Positions 1-12,307 of a DNA stretch of 64,000 nt are shown here, one piece after another (position 1 is the stretch's first letter; every line of letters starts with the position of its first letter). The DNA is from Polytrichum commune (Eukaryota; Streptophyta; Polytrichopsida; Polytrichales; Polytrichaceae): positions 53,690,001 through 53,754,000 of the forward strand of contig OX485804.1 in the NCBI GenBank assembly GCA_950295325.1, given 5' to 3'. The notes below the pieces were generated by a model. The model was given only the letters and a program-made list of their open reading frames with translations. It had not been told where the DNA came from and searched no databases. The translations under genes were made by a program, and so were the position numbers.

Positions 1-103
1 CATTATGTATATTTTTCTGTACCATGTCTATCCATGGCATTCAATGGTTCTAATGTTTCATCCTACCTGTAATCCTTACTCTACGAAACTAACGTATTAC
101 TAA

Positions 104-603
104 GGGCCACTTCACACAGGAGACTGAGAGCCCGTGACCACTGCATTACAAGCACTCTCATTGGTGGAAAAAGCGGAGCCGGTTCAAGTTCACTTCACAC
201 TATGCTTGAGGGACCAACCGGAGTAAGTGAATGCAAGATGCATGTAAAGTCTATGTGGATTCCTACATGGTGTCAAATGGCTCATGTTTTATGATCACTT
301 GGACCATTTTTAAAAACCACCTCTTGAAGGTAGGCCTAACTCGAAGCTGGGAGACCATGGCACTCCGAAATCTCACAACCGTTGATTTATTTTATTTTAT
401 CATGTGCGAGGATCCGCATGAATAGAAATTCATTGGAATGGCATTTGGTTTAGGGGTTGGTCACATATGACTTCACACTACACTTGAGGGTCCATGACCA
501 CACTACATGACTTCAACGTGTCTTGGGACATCCTTTGAACACTTTCTTCTAGGCTCTCACAATTCCATGGTAACGGCTCTCGTGCCCGTGTGTGAGGTGA
601 CCC
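104..603. mobile_element. PIF/Harbinger-like MITE, family A, copy 1
   Basis: A 500-bp element with imperfect terminal inverted repeats: GGGCCACTTCACACA at the left and its near complement (GTGTGAGGTGACCC) at the right. It is flanked by a 3-bp direct repeat TAA (101-103 and 604-606). A 3-bp TAA/TTA target duplication with GGG-starting ends is the pattern of PIF/Harbinger elements. No transposase frame is present, so it is non-autonomous. Related copies lie at 1693-2583, 18013-18333, 31993-32319, 42340-42796 and 42975-43262. Confidence 0.8.
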
Positions 604-606
604 TAA

Positions 607-1690
607 GAGGTTCCATCCAAGTAAAGCTCCCACAATACAAACTTCTTAAATTTGACTATGTACGTTAACCTACAAATTTTGTCACTTCATAGCTATTTAT
701 ATGTATGCACATTACCATTGTGTATTTTAGAAGTAAATGTGGATGGTAATTGATATTCATTTTTGTTTTTGACAATGTCACTTGACATATTGGATTTGAA
801 GTTAAATGTCACATGAAATTTGTCAAACATACACACTGCACACTACACCTTCCATATGATTTAGTGTGGCCCACACTATACCTCATGAATTCACTAGTTT
901 CAAATATTTGCAATCATTGGGTGACAACCATAGAAGATGGCATGGAACATCTATTGCTACATGACAAAGCATGAAGGCCACTCTAATCAACATGGCACAT
1001 CAATTTCAATGTCAAATCACATTACACATATGATGTAGTTGGCCCATGCACCCATGCCCAATACATGCTATTCAGCGTATCGTCGATTGACATTATGGCA
1101 AACACTTCATTTGTCACACAGTGAAAGCCTCAATAAGACCTAAAACTTGTATGCAATATATGTACCTCGAGGTACCTATTGTGGACTCCACAAACAAGTT
1201 CAACAATAAAATCATATCAACATTGTCTCATGCAATTAGTAATCGCTAATCATAAAAAATTATCAGCTCAAAATTTACATGAACTCAAGATGATATTCTA
1301 TGTTTATTTAAGTGAACACATATATCATTCCAATTTTGGTAATTCTTAAAATTAACATATTTGAAACACATAATCCAATCTCAAAATGACACTTGTCATG
1401 TTGGTGTCCATTCTTAAGTACAAACCTTGCCATATAGCTCAAATTAGATGGCTAATTAAGAAAAAGTAACCACATAAGGGTTGCGGTTTGAAGGCCACTC
1501 CACAAAGCATGATATGTATTTACGGTGGACGGGAATTGGTCACATCAATGGTCCTAGAACTCCCACCAACCATGACTATAGGTTTGTATTTATGAAGCCT
1601 TTCCTCTTTAAGAAAAACCCATGAGCTGGTTTAAACTCCTTTTTGTTTGAAAACCTCTCTGTGTTTATGGCAAAGAGTTAGGATTCAACT
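607..1690. other. AT-rich interval, nothing recognised
   Basis: No convincing reading frame, tandem repeat or RNA gene seen. It separates the first two family A MITEs. Confidence 0.6.
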
Positions 1691-1692
1691 TA

Positions 1693-2583
1693 GGGCCACT
1701 TCACACACGAGCCAAGAGCTGTGACCATGAAATTTTAAGAGACCAATTGAAGGGTCCAAAGGCCGTCCCAATACACTTTTAAAATCATATAGTGTGGTTA
1801 CATGCCCTAAAGTGTAGTGCGAAATCATATGTGACCGAACCCTCAACCATACGTTATTTCAATGAATTCTATTCATGCGGGATTCCCACGTGTGATAAAA
1901 TATAATAAATAAATGGTTATGTGATTTTAGAGTTTCACGATCTCATAGTTTTTTTTATGTCAGGCCTACCTCCAAGAGATGGTCTTGAAAAATAGTCCAA
2001 ATGATCATGAAACATGATCCATTTGACGCCATGTAGAGATCCACGTATACTTTACATCCATCTGGCATTCACTTACTCCGGTTGGTCCCTCGAGCATAAG
2101 GTAGGGGTGGCAATTTCCGTGCGGGTCCTAAAGTCGACCCCTATGTCGGAAGCACCTATCTAGGTGCTTTTACATGGGTTTACAAAAGCACCTATCAAGG
2201 TGTTTCTACCGTTCACAGCGCTGCCAACATTTCATTGGCTGCCAGCGGTTGGTTTTAGAAATCCACCTTGTGGATATACCACGTACCCTATGTGCGAGTG
2301 TTGGTCACTCTACAAGGTTTCCTTTAAAAATTTGTAGGAAATCATAAACATGCTGGAAAATTTTGATTTTTTCATAGGTGCTCTTGCACCAGCTTTGCGG
2401 AGCGCTCAAAATTTATAAAAAAATATAGTTTCAACATCCCAACTAGGCACATCTGAAATTTGGACGGAAATTGCCACCCCTACCTTAGTGTGAAGCGAAG
2501 TTGGACCACGTCCACCTTTTCCATCAATGAGAGTGCTTGAAGTGCGATGGTCATGGGCCCTCAGTCTCGTGTGAGAAGTGGCC
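1693..2583. mobile_element. Family A MITE, copy 2 (inverted, with nested insertion)
   Basis: The same family as 104-603 but in the opposite orientation: its internal sequence matches the reverse complement of copy 1 along most of its length. Ends are GGGCCACTTCACACA and GTGAGAAGTGGCCC. The flanks are TTA at the left and CTA at the right, so one base of the target duplication has decayed. The host element was split by a second MITE at 2099-2485. Confidence 0.78.
2099..2485. mobile_element. mariner/Stowaway-like MITE nested in family A MITE
   Basis: A 387-bp element bounded by 22-bp perfect inverted repeats beginning AGGTAGGGGTGGCAATTTCC, flanked by TA on both sides (2097-2098 and 2486-2487). 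Comparison with the uninterrupted copy at 104-603 shows that the host sequence continues directly across the site once the element and one TA are removed. The TA duplication points to Tc1/mariner-type transposition. There is no transposase frame inside. The interior holds smaller complementary segments around 2150-2210. Confidence 0.85.
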
Positions 2584-2589
2584 CCTACT

Positions 2590-3000
2590 CCTCGCCCAGT
2601 GTTTGAATCCAGGCACTCATTGTTTATTTTGTAGTTGTGGCCATGATGCCATGATGAGATCTGCTCACCTATGGTATAGTGATTCCTGTGTTGGCTTTAT
2701 TCTTAATTGTTTGCCACGTGGCAGTCTTCTATTGCTTGAGAACTGTTCAGATCCCACGTGGAAATTACATTCTGGGATCCAAAAAGATGAGCCAGGAATC
2801 ATCTTATGGCAGTCAGTCTAGCCCTCTCGTCAATATGGACTGACTTGTAAGATGTCTATAAGAATATGTTACATGGGTATTCCAAATCTACAATGTATAT
2901 AGTGTACTATGGACTAGATCACCAACAAGAGGAGAGTGGATGATGAGGTGCAGGCGCGATGAGTCATTCATCTATGTGATTATGTCATCATCTAGAATTG
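2590..3000. other. Unclassified interval
   Basis: No gene or repeat recognised. A 94-codon open frame at 2537-2821 runs across the end of the MITE and has no family resemblance I can see. Confidence 0.5.
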
Positions 3001-3004
3001 ATTA

Positions 3005-3947
3005 CCGTAGTTTACTAGCAGGTTAGGCAACTTGCTGCCTAATATTTAATTAAAGTTCAAAAAGTAGGTTCGGCACCTTAAAATAGTATATTCATATTTT
3101 CGGAAATTTTCTCTTTTAAATTTTAAAAATTCGGCTTACATTCATTTTTAATTTTCTATTTCAACTTATATCTTGTACATCTCTCTTGCATTGAATGACA
3201 AGTAAGATGTGAGTGAAGAGTTGAGAATACTCTGTGCTTTATGCAAGTAGAGTGGAGTTGTGTTCAACAATGCATATGGGATATGTAAACTTTGAGGTGA
3301 AGCACCTAGTTAGACGTCATTTTTATAACACGCATAACTTTTGCATAGAGTCTTCAAATGACATAAAATTTGTTGGAGGTGAAATATTACTTGATTTCTA
3401 AACTTTTCTGAGACCAACAAAATTCCAAAAAAGTTGATCTTCTATGCACAAATGAGCTCCAAAAAACTGTTATGAACGCATTTTAATTTTTTGATCTTTA
3501 CACGGCTGCAATGTTTTGTCCATATCTTTTGCATAAAGACTTATTTTGACACAAAACTTGTTGGAGGTGGAAGAAGGATTGATTTCTCAACTTTTGTTAG
3601 TTGGAAAAAATTCTATAAAACTTCATCTTCTATGCTCAATTGGACTCCAAAAATTTGTGTACAACACATTTGAAAAGCCTCGCCTAGAGTCTTGCTACTT
3701 CTTAACCCATATTCTTTGTGGACTAATGTACGTGAGCTTGATTACAAAAGGAGCACCTTCTATCCTTCAAAATTCACATATGCTTCCACTATAAGTAAAA
3801 CTCTAGTGAGAAGTAAAAATTTCTTACTTTTAGGCAATTTTGAAAAATAATTAATTTTATATTCGGCAAGAAATGCCAATAATATTCCAAAATTTTAGGC
3901 ATCTATTTTTAGAATTATTTTGTGCCGAACCTGCTATTAAACTACGG
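3005..3947. mobile_element. Inverted-repeat DNA element (943 bp)
   Basis: The termini CCGTAGTTTACTAGCAGGTT and AACCTGCTATTAAACTACGG are near-perfect inverted repeats, with TA directly outside both (3003-3004 and 3948-3949). This fits a non-autonomous element with TA target duplication. Inside, two segments of about 150 bp (roughly 3337-3487 and 3518-3672) are diverged direct copies of each other. No transposase frame seen. Confidence 0.75.
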
Positions 3948-3949
3948 TA

Positions 3950-4980
3950 GCTCATGAACATAATCTAAAAGTTAAGGATGATATCTTGCCTCTAGGAATG
4001 AAATGTGTGACGAGTTTTGATAACCCCTGTGCTAATGGATGGGTGATAGGCAATGGATTGTTATATAAGGGCGTGTTTACAGTAGTGACCAATGACCATG
4101 CCCACCGTTAACTAAATTCTCTCATAGGTTGAGAAATGAGTGCAAGTCCTGCTTCATTTTACATACGGTCACCAAATGTAAGAGTTTCCATGTGAAAAAA
4201 TGGATGAAATAGTATAGGGGAATTGGATAATGTTGGTGGTCACTTGGATTTTGCAATAAGAGAATCTAAACATGTTTTCTCAACAATAGCAAAAAAATTG
4301 AAAAGTGACTATGCCAAAATATACAATTATTAGTTAATTTTGTAGCATTCTTATTTATCATTTTCATAAAAAGACACTAAATATTAGTCTAAGTTTACTT
4401 CATACTATGTCATTTAACACGTGATGTGGATTTTTCTTCGTCACGGTCTTCGGACCACCGACCATGACCATACCATGACCATGAAAAATCCTACATCATT
4501 TTTTCTCACACCCCTTGGTCATATGTATACAATGGCCTCAAGTGTATTGGTACATTCTTACTACAGGAAAGCTAGTAGTGGGCATTCAACATTGAGTGAT
4601 GACATGTGAGCAATGAGGAATAAATGCAACAAAATTGGAAACTTTTTGAAATAAAGGCACTTTACGCCTTTGAAACTAGCATTTGGATGACCAAAAGAGA
4701 TTGAATTGGCATGCTCTAACTAGGATTGTTCCCCTACTCATAGTTATAGGGGCTTTATTTAAATGTAATCAATCAATAGAAAAAGTCAAGCACCTTCTTT
4801 GGATAGTTAAGCATATGGTCCAACCATTGTTGTGTACTACATTTCCTACACACACACATTCACGTGTGTGTGTAGGTGTGAATCCTATGAAGAATAAGAT
4901 CCATTCCATCCACACCTATATCATTAAGTTTGTTCCTGTCACTCCCGTCAACTACAAGAAGTGCATCACCTCATTGTAGT
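3950..4980. other. Unclassified interval
   Basis: No reading frame with recognisable content. A short CA/GT tract lies at about 4850-4875 and forms a small inverted repeat. Confidence 0.45.
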
Positions 4981-5412
4981 TGAATGTGGGTGCATGAATG
5001 AATTTGTTGATGGCGTAATTAACCTTACACAAATAGATGACGCGTGTAATACATGTGTTTCCATGAACCTAATTGAATCCTCTTACCCACTTCCAAGGAC
5101 AACATTTTCACCAAGTTGGGGCAAGTGCATTGAGATATATTGGCTATGGACACAAGGTTGGTCTTCTCTCCTTTAGAGACCATGCTTATGATGCAACCGT
5201 AACCATGGTATGGGATGGTAGTCACACCAACCACGTAACATGCGTCCATGTGTAATGGATTCCCCATAAGTGCTCCGGCAATGGCGCGACCATGTTGTGA
5301 TGAATTGCTTTGGCAAATCGGGTGTTGGGGTGATCAAGGTTTGAAGGAACACAACAAATTGAGCAAGAGACTGGAAGGTTCGCCACTGTCCTCAATTGTT
5401 GCCGTGATGAAA
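4981..5412 (+). other. Coding-like stretch of unknown identity
   Basis: Several overlapping open frames on the + strand (for example 5073-5255 and 5248-5478) are denser here than in the surrounding AT-rich DNA, and GC content is higher. No family is recognised. Removing the element at 5422-6421 joins this stretch to 6431-6800, so both sides may belong to one old repeat-borne gene. Frameshifts or stops occur in every frame. Confidence 0.25.
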
Positions 5413-5421
5413 GATCCTCAC

Positions 5422-6421
5422 CTCGGGGAGTTCACTGCGATAATATTAGAAAATAACGTGCGGGAAAATATAGGGTAATTTATATTCACAAAAGGAAAAA
5501 CTTAGAATTTTCTTAGAAATAATATAGGTGAGTATGTATGATAAAAAAAATTATTATAAATAATATAGACTTGATACAAATAACGCATATTTTTAAAACA
5601 TTTGTAAAAATATACCATAGGATTTAAGGATCCTAGGTTTTTTTTTGAAATAGGGTGTCCTTTGTGTTCAGAGGTGGGAAGATTTTGGATGAAAAACTAC
5701 ATCGATTCAGTTTTAAAAATGGGATGAAAGATTGATGAGGGCGGATGACAGATTCATGGGTTTAGGATTAAAGGCATGCATTATTTGTTGATTATATACT
5801 AGTGTTCTTAAAAGCTAGGAATTGTTTTGCAAGATGAACATGACATCTTTCATTTTCTATGAACAGTTTTGCTAGTATTTTTAAATGCTAGAAACAATTT
5901 CTCGAGATAAATTAGAGGAGTTTTGGTTGGTCTTGTGTCTGTCTGCTTCAAGTAGGATGTTGTAGTATTAACTCTATACCCTTCTACATTATTGCATGGA
6001 CCCTATTTTTGCTTGCTTTGTTGTTGGTGTTTTAATTGTTGTTTTTTTTACACTCAGTACCGTTGTGTTTAATTATGTGTGTAACTTGATTAAGGAACAT
6101 GGGTTGATTTTGTTGTTTGAAACTGTTTATGAACACTCTTAATGTAAAACCTTGTTGTGCCTTGGATTTTGGTAACTTAGTACTTTGAAAGCTCTTAAAC
6201 CCTTTGGAGCAAAATCAAATAATTATAATGAACATACCTAGCTTAAAATTAGAGCTTCATCAAATTTAAAAGTAATTATAGGGTCATTTAAAAAACAATA
6301 AATTATATAATAATATAATAATACGGTACCAAAAATTAAGGATGGATAATTAAATACCCCTTGAATAAATACCCTTGTCACGCACATGTATACATATATA
6401 CATGTCTAGTGAACTCCCCGA
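5422..6421. mobile_element. 1,000-bp DNA transposon with 9-bp target duplication
   Basis: The 9-bp direct repeat GATCCTCAC flanks the element (5413-5421 and 6422-6430). Just inside are short inverted repeats, TCGGGGAGTTCACT at the left and its exact complement at the right. The interior is AT-rich and carries no transposase. A target duplication of 8-9 bp is typical of hAT (8) or Mutator-like (9) elements, and the short ends do not decide between them. Confidence 0.75.
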
Positions 6422-6635
6422 GATCCTCACATTAAGTTGCAGTTGAGATCCACAGTGCTCCAATGTGAATACCTTTTCCCATGTAAGGTTTGTACCAACC
6501 TTCACTGGCCATACAAGAGGAATATTTAACCAATCAAGCACCCACTTCTTCTTGCTCTCCTCACACACCAATTAATGTCATATGCGCAAAACCATAAATT
6601 ACAAGGAAAACAATTGTTGGAGTTGTACTCCTTCC

Positions 6636-6975
6636 CATAGTTGCATTAGTAGAAAACTATGCCAAAATGAATTGCATCCAAAATTGACTATGATTCTTTT
6701 GACCAACCCGATCTGCAATCACTAAATGACCGCATACTTGTTTTTTGGTTTACCGACTAAGATTGTAGGAATTTGTGGAGTGTGTGACATACCATTGGAG
6801 AATTATTGAAAATACCTTTCCAACATTATATTACATGCACCTAAGATTGCAGTTGCAAAATGAGAAAGAAAAACTTGCAGTTGTTTAGCGAGTGCATATC
6901 GGGTTGGTCAAAAGAACCATAGCCAATTTTGGTTGCAACTTTTTGGGCATAGTTTTCTATTAATGTTGGGTAAGT
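6636..6975. repeat. Inverted repeat, about 80-100-bp arms
   Basis: The segment 6636-6735 (with TTTTGACCAACCCGAT) is an imperfect reverse complement of 6880-6975. The spacer is about 145 bp. Both arms encode the same GxxSFDQPD-like peptide, on opposite strands. Confidence 0.7.
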
Positions 6976-7640
6976 TGGCACATGTGTGCCATGTGCACCC
7001 TTCCCGACTTTGCATGGCATGGATGTCTAGTGTTAGCGTACAATTCCCGACAAATATGTCATTGGAATTCGTGACAATTTGCCTTTGATACAATAGTGGT
7101 ATGAGGCGCCACATTTGCATCATGTTTAAAGAACTCATCACTGCATGCCATTTTCAACCTTGTGCTTGGGCGAGGGATAGAGTGGTTCACTTTGTCAAGT
7201 CAACGAGAATCAAACTCGGACCCATGTGGCAAATCTAATATCCTCTTGGTGGATCCAAACAATTTAAAACCCTCCAACGCACATCTCCATACGTTGAGAT
7301 AGTTTGCCCCAAAATATAGCCTTGTTTCCTCTACAAGGAGCTTTGGATTACTCCTGAGTGTTGCAACCTTAAGCCTCAAGGGTGTTTGGTCATAACCCTT
7401 CCTTTCAAGAGCCTCCTAGTAAGCCAATAGCAATAATTAGCAATTTGCATGAATGTCTTTATTATGTCATCCACCATTGCCTTGTATAGGCATGTCATTT
7501 TGTTGCCAAACTGTTTCAACCACTTGTTATGCATTGTTTCAACCATATTGCAAATTGGCATCTCAACACATTGTGCCAACATCAAATCCTACAGTACATA
7601 ATGTAAAGGAAATTTATAAACAATGAAACCAAACGATTGC
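6900..7640 (-). pseudogene. Decayed unknown (probably repeat-borne) protein gene
   Basis: On the minus strand, from about 7640 down to 6900, a protein-like reading continues through different frames with a few stops. It includes a part around 7585-7376 (ending near IANYCYWL), then a segment with GSEFDSR followed by a stop and then LDKVNHS, and ends with GYGSFDQPD near 6910. The composition is that of a real, once-translated protein and not of chance frames. From memory it resembles hypothetical proteins repeated in bryophyte and charophyte genomes, but I cannot name a domain. The last part is also present in inverted orientation at 6636-6735. Confidence 0.4.
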
Positions 7641-8150
7641 CTCTATTGAGAAAGGGAAATCACTTGTGAATGCGAAGGAACTTACAATCAACATATGAAA
7701 TCCCCATTGTTTATACTAGTAATGCCAAAATCCAAACCATTCCAACAAGTTGTAAATGCCCTCTATGCGGATGACAACCACCAAGCCCATATTACATGGT
7801 ATTTCGTGTCAACATTCCCTGTACTCTAATTGTCCTTTAGCCCTTACAAAGTTGCTTATGTTGATGCTACAATAATAGATTGATGCATTTTTGTGTTATT
7901 CTATCCATATTTACGGATCAATGGAAAGACATGAACATTCACAACTTTCCGTATTCACACCAAGATGCACACAATTCTAGGGTTTCATTCATTGTATGCG
8001 CAAGGTTATGTGGAAGTGTGGCCAAAATTCGAAGGGCAGTGGTGATGCGAGGAGGAGGTTGTGGGAGGGGTGAGAAGCAAAACAAAGCAAAGCTCAAGCA
8101 AATGTACACAACGGGGAGCTAGGAGTGGTGGGCAACAGGGAGTGTGTGCG
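7641..8150. other. Unclassified interval
   Basis: No gene seen. The right part (8006-8150) is G/A-rich and abuts the 3' end of the minus-strand retroelement. Confidence 0.4.
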
Positions 8151-8164
8151 AGATTTGAGATACA

Positions 8165-8290
8165 AAAAAAAGAAAAAAAGAAAAAAATACGCCCGTACAT
8201 TGTATTGGCATGAATGTGAGCCCGTTACCCAAATGCTTACCATGACAAGTCGTGGTATAGCATGAGGGGTTATGCCTCTTTTAAGAGGTG
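8165..8290 (-). repeat. Retroelement 3' end shared with second LINE
   Basis: The 3'-terminal segment (about 8190-8290) aligns with 27320-27425: both contain CGTGAATGTGAGCCCGTTA-like and GGTTATGCCTC-like blocks in the same order. On the element's own strand both end in pyrimidine runs, TTTTTTTC-type here and TTTTC-type at 27301-27315. In LINE families the 3' end is what the reverse transcriptase recognises, so shared ends suggest one enzyme serves both. Confidence 0.75.
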
Positions 8291-9340
8291 GGTTGTTATT
8301 GGGTATGTTATTTAATCTCCTCGAGATGGCGAGGCATCTTGGGTCTAAATTTTCGGACATCATTTGATTGCATATTTGTGGGCTTGGGCTATAAGCTATT
8401 ATGAAGGCGTATAGTTGGTGACTTGTCGGGTGCGATGAAAGGAGTGAGCTATGATTGCTTAGGTGAGTGAGATCATGTTTGCGGGTGGTAGGGGAGTTTT
8501 GGGTAAGGTAGGGTCCGAATGTTTCTTCTAGATGGGAGTAGTGTGTTTTGAGGATTAATGTGTTTTGTATAAAGTATTGTTTTTGTCTTTGGGTATAATC
8601 CGTGGGAAGGTTGTGGAGGATTTGTGTGAGTGGGCCCGGTGTGTTTCTATGTCTCCACTTAGTAGGATGAGTATAGCATTGTTCCATGTATAGTAGTGGG
8701 CGAGTGTATACATTGGGGATTTGAGGTGCTTGTGGGTAATGTAGTAGATGTGGCCTATGTGGGTTATGGTTTGTATGGGTGGGGTTGTGGTGGCGTGTTT
8801 CATTTGTGATTTGTGTTGGGTAGGGTGTTGTATGTTGTTTGGGTAGTTATGGTATGGTGAGTTGATCGAGGATTTGTGGTTGTGTTGTTGTGTGTGTAGT
8901 TGATGTATTAGGTGTTGGTGTCGGCCTGAGACCGGTGGTTGTGTGTTTTGTAGGGTTGGGATATTGGAGTGGGTTTGGGTTATGGTGAGGGTGAGGGTGA
9001 TGATGGTTGTTATGATATGTGTGAGGCATGGGGTAGTGTAACGTGTGTGATCTTTTAGTGAGTTGTGGTGGGTATATTTGTGTTTTCTAGTGGCTTTATT
9101 GTTTATGTTTTTGTTGTTGGGGGAGTGCGGGTGTTGTGGTTTGCGTGTGTGGAGGGGCATTTTACATAGATTTGACTTAGTTGTTGTTTAGATTTTTGTT
9201 TAAGGGTCTTGTTTGTGTATGTTATGCAATAAAACCATACAAGGGTTGTATATTGTGCAATACTTGATTTTTTATTGATAAGTAGGTGGAGGGTACACAA
9301 TGTAGATACGAATGTCGTCCATGTATATACTAATGCTTTG
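8290..9340 (-). other. Low-complexity region downstream of ORF1
   Basis: On the minus strand this 1.05-kb segment is almost G-free and gives His/Thr/Asn/Pro-rich frames (for example 9160-8555 and 8687-8094). These look like translations of skewed sequence and not of a conserved protein. No endonuclease or reverse-transcriptase motif (such as FADD or YADD) is visible. It takes the place where an ORF2 would be expected. Confidence 0.5.
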
Positions 9341-11276
9341 CTAATCATGAAGGTGTTGTTGGTCTTTGTGGATGCTTGGTGATGGGCTCCGGTAGTGGGC
9401 GCCGGAGAATCCTGGTGGTGCTAGGTGGTGCATGTTGTTGTCTCCCGCTTGAGCATTGGCCATGGATGTGCTCGGTGCTTGTGGTAGTCTTGTGAGGGTG
9501 GTGTGAGGGGGCTTTGGTGATGTGACGGCAAGCATTTGCACGATGTTATGAATGCGGTGGTTGGATTGTTGAGACTCCATGGCCATAGCACTCATGATGT
9601 TGTGTATGTTGGTGGCGTGGGTTTTGAGTGTTTCCGTGGAGGCTTCGATCCGTTTGTTTGTGTTTAGGTTGATGTTGCCGGTGAGGGTGGTGAGCTTGCC
9701 GTCTACCGTCTCCACTAGTTCTTTGATGGTTTTGGTGAAGAGTTTCTCCGAGACTAACGGTGATGATGCGGCGGTGTTGTTCATGGCTTGAGCTTTTTGG
9801 GCGAGGACTTCACGGACGGGGGTGTGTGCTAGTCTAATTGCTGTTGGGTTTGGTTCGGTGCCGTCAATGCTTCCTTTGTGCGGGATGAAGTCGACACATC
9901 TCCCAAGAATGTATGTGGATTTCCGTAGCCACTCCGTGTAGACCGCCGCGTTGAGGCATTGGATGTGGCACCATCCGGCTTGGCGGTCATCTCCTTGGTT
10001 GGAGTTGTATCCAAAGGTGATTCCGGTGATGTTTTCCTCTCCGAATAATCGCTTGAGGGCTTTGGTGATGGTTAATTGGGACTCACGTTGGGGTAGGTTG
10101 TTGGCAACTATGGTGGTGCTAATTCTCAATTCCAATAGGTTGTCCGTGTCTTTGTCCCTTGTGATGCTTACCTTGAGGTGTTCGGAGTGGATGTGAGGCC
10201 GTTGGTGAGGATGTCATCTCTTGATTCTTCGGTAGTGAGGGTAATAAATGCAAAGTCCTTCTCCACGTCCGACTTGGTGAGTGAAAGGATTTCTATCTCC
10301 CGGCCTTCGTAGTAGGATTCACGCATGAGGTTTCACAGGATGTCTATGGCCGAGTTATTGCGGAGGGTTTCGCCTTTGAAGTGGAGTCACATGTTTTTGA
10401 CTTTCGTAATGAGCTCGAATCCCTTCTCCACCTTGCCGATGACTCGCTCTCCGTCTCCCATCGTCATGACAAAGGCACATTCACCTCGGAGGAGAGCAAA
10501 CCCGTCTCGCTTCGGGTGTTGGAGGTGGATTTTAATGAACCCGACCCAATTTCTTGTGACCGTGTTGATACCTATGTCTATAGGGTTGGAGTATGCGGTA
10601 CCTAATGGCATGTGCATGAGACGGAATCTTTCCATGCATGCGGTTTTGACCTCCTTCCAGGTGAGCTTTTTGTGCTCTCCATCGAATCTTATTGTGACGT
10701 GAAAGCGTTCAGTGAGGCCCGTGCTTGAGTGGTCTTCTCATACATGGGGATTTGTGTGAAATGCAAGTGTTGGCCGGGTACCGCGACCGGTCGTTCGGAG
10801 GGGTAGAGAACTTGCTTGGTTCTTGGGAAAGTGCGTCGGATCAATCGGAATTCATGGATTTCGGTGGTGGGTGTTCCGATGGCGGCGAATTCCTCATCCG
10901 TGCATCTCTCCGTCAATTCCTTCTTGCCTCTTTGTGTGGAGAGGGCCTCATGCATTTGGAATCCTAACCACGTTTGTCCAATCATGTCTATGCTAAGGGT
11001 GTTTCTCCTTTGTGACCGGGTGACTGGTGGTGGTGGTGTGCTCTTACTTGGGGGTGTGGGTGTGGATGTCGCGGTGTAGTCATCCGCTTTTCTTCGCTTG
11101 GTGGTTTGACTCTCCGAGGCGTCTGCCATCCGTGGGTTACGGTATAGTAGTGTTGGTGGTGTGCTATCGGCGATGCGTGTTGATTTGTGTGACATTTCCT
11201 TTGAGTGTCGTTCGGATGATATTTGTAAGGAGCTCCCTCCACGCTCCGGTGACACATTCTCTAGTTGGGCGTCCAT
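9341..11276 (-). pseudogene. ORF1 of the LINE-like element, frameshifted
   Basis: Protein-like reading in three pieces on the minus strand. 11276-10689 is 195 codons, rich in Ser/Thr/Pro and basic at the start. 10710-10387 lies in another frame, is well conserved in character and ends at a stop after KVKNM. From 10386 the reading continues through further stops to the longest open piece at 10135-9341 (264 codons). The last piece has a likely coiled-coil section (around KELVETVDGKL) and a Pro/Ser-rich tail. LINE ORF1 proteins bind the element's RNA; no zinc knuckle or clear RRM is visible here, so the assignment rests on position and character. At least one frameshift and two in-frame stops make it inactive. 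Confidence 0.6.
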
Positions 11277-12307
11277 GTCTAGGTCTTCGTCAGTGTCGAG
11301 TGCATGTGAGCGGGGCAGTTGATGAGAGGGTTGTGAGTTGTATGGGTTTGGCGGTTGGGCTTGTACCTGTTGCCAAAATTCTTAGTTTTGATCAGTGAAC
11401 GTGGCTGTTGATTGACAGTTGTCTTGTGACATGGTGGTTAGGGGGCGGGTAGTACCAGCTCCTGTAGACGTTGGTGACCATTGAGGGATGGCTCTCAGTA
11501 TCCTCGCTAGCGCTTGGCAGTGGTGTCCCAAGTTGGATGTTGTGTGTCTTGTGGCTTGCATGCGGGGTCAATGTAGGTTGGGGACTTCTTCGTTGGTTCG
11601 GTAATTGGGGTTGTTCGGTTGCGGCTTTGTTGTGAGTTTGGTGTTGGTGCTTGTGATCACACATGTAGGTTGCTTGTGGTTGTTGTTGTCGTCTTTGTTG
11701 GTGGTGTCTGTCTCTCCGGGTATGTTGGTGGCGCCTTGTTGGGAATGTACGGGGTCGTGTCTGGTGGTGTAGGGGTTGTGCAGGGTTGGTGTGGTGTTGT
11801 TTGGTTGTTCGGTTCTTCTCTGTTGTTTGCTTTCGGATTTTCTGCATACATTGTCAAAACATGTGGTGAGTGTGTTGTTTTGTATGCTAAGAGTGGAATG
11901 TAGGTGGGGGGGATCAAAGCTTACCTCTTGTTTTTGGTGTGGCGGATTGTATGTGTTGATGACGGTATTGGTCATGTGGATGTTGATGCAGGTTGTGGTG
12001 TGTGTGGAAGGTGCCGTGCGTGTTGGGAATGCGGTGGGTCGAAACGGTCGGAGTTGTGCAACCTTTGAGGGGGTGGGTTGTCTTTGATTTTTGGTTGGTG
12101 TTGGGTTGGTCGCTACTTCGTTACTCCTATCCCTTCTCCCTGTTGTGTCGTTGTTGCCTCTTCGGTCGCGGTGTGTCCTGATGCCGAATTCGAAGTTGAC
12201 TAGTGTTGAGTGTCGTGGGATCAGCTTCTTGCGGGGCCTAGAGTGGAGTGAGTAGGAGGGGAGTGAATGTGAGTAGGAGGGGGGTGTAGCAAGTGGAGGG
12301 GACCTGG

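Noticed and set aside
8094-9160. Two ~200-codon minus-strand frames
   Set aside because: His/Thr/Asn/Pro-rich translation of extremely skewed sequence lacking stops because G and T are rare; no conserved motif.
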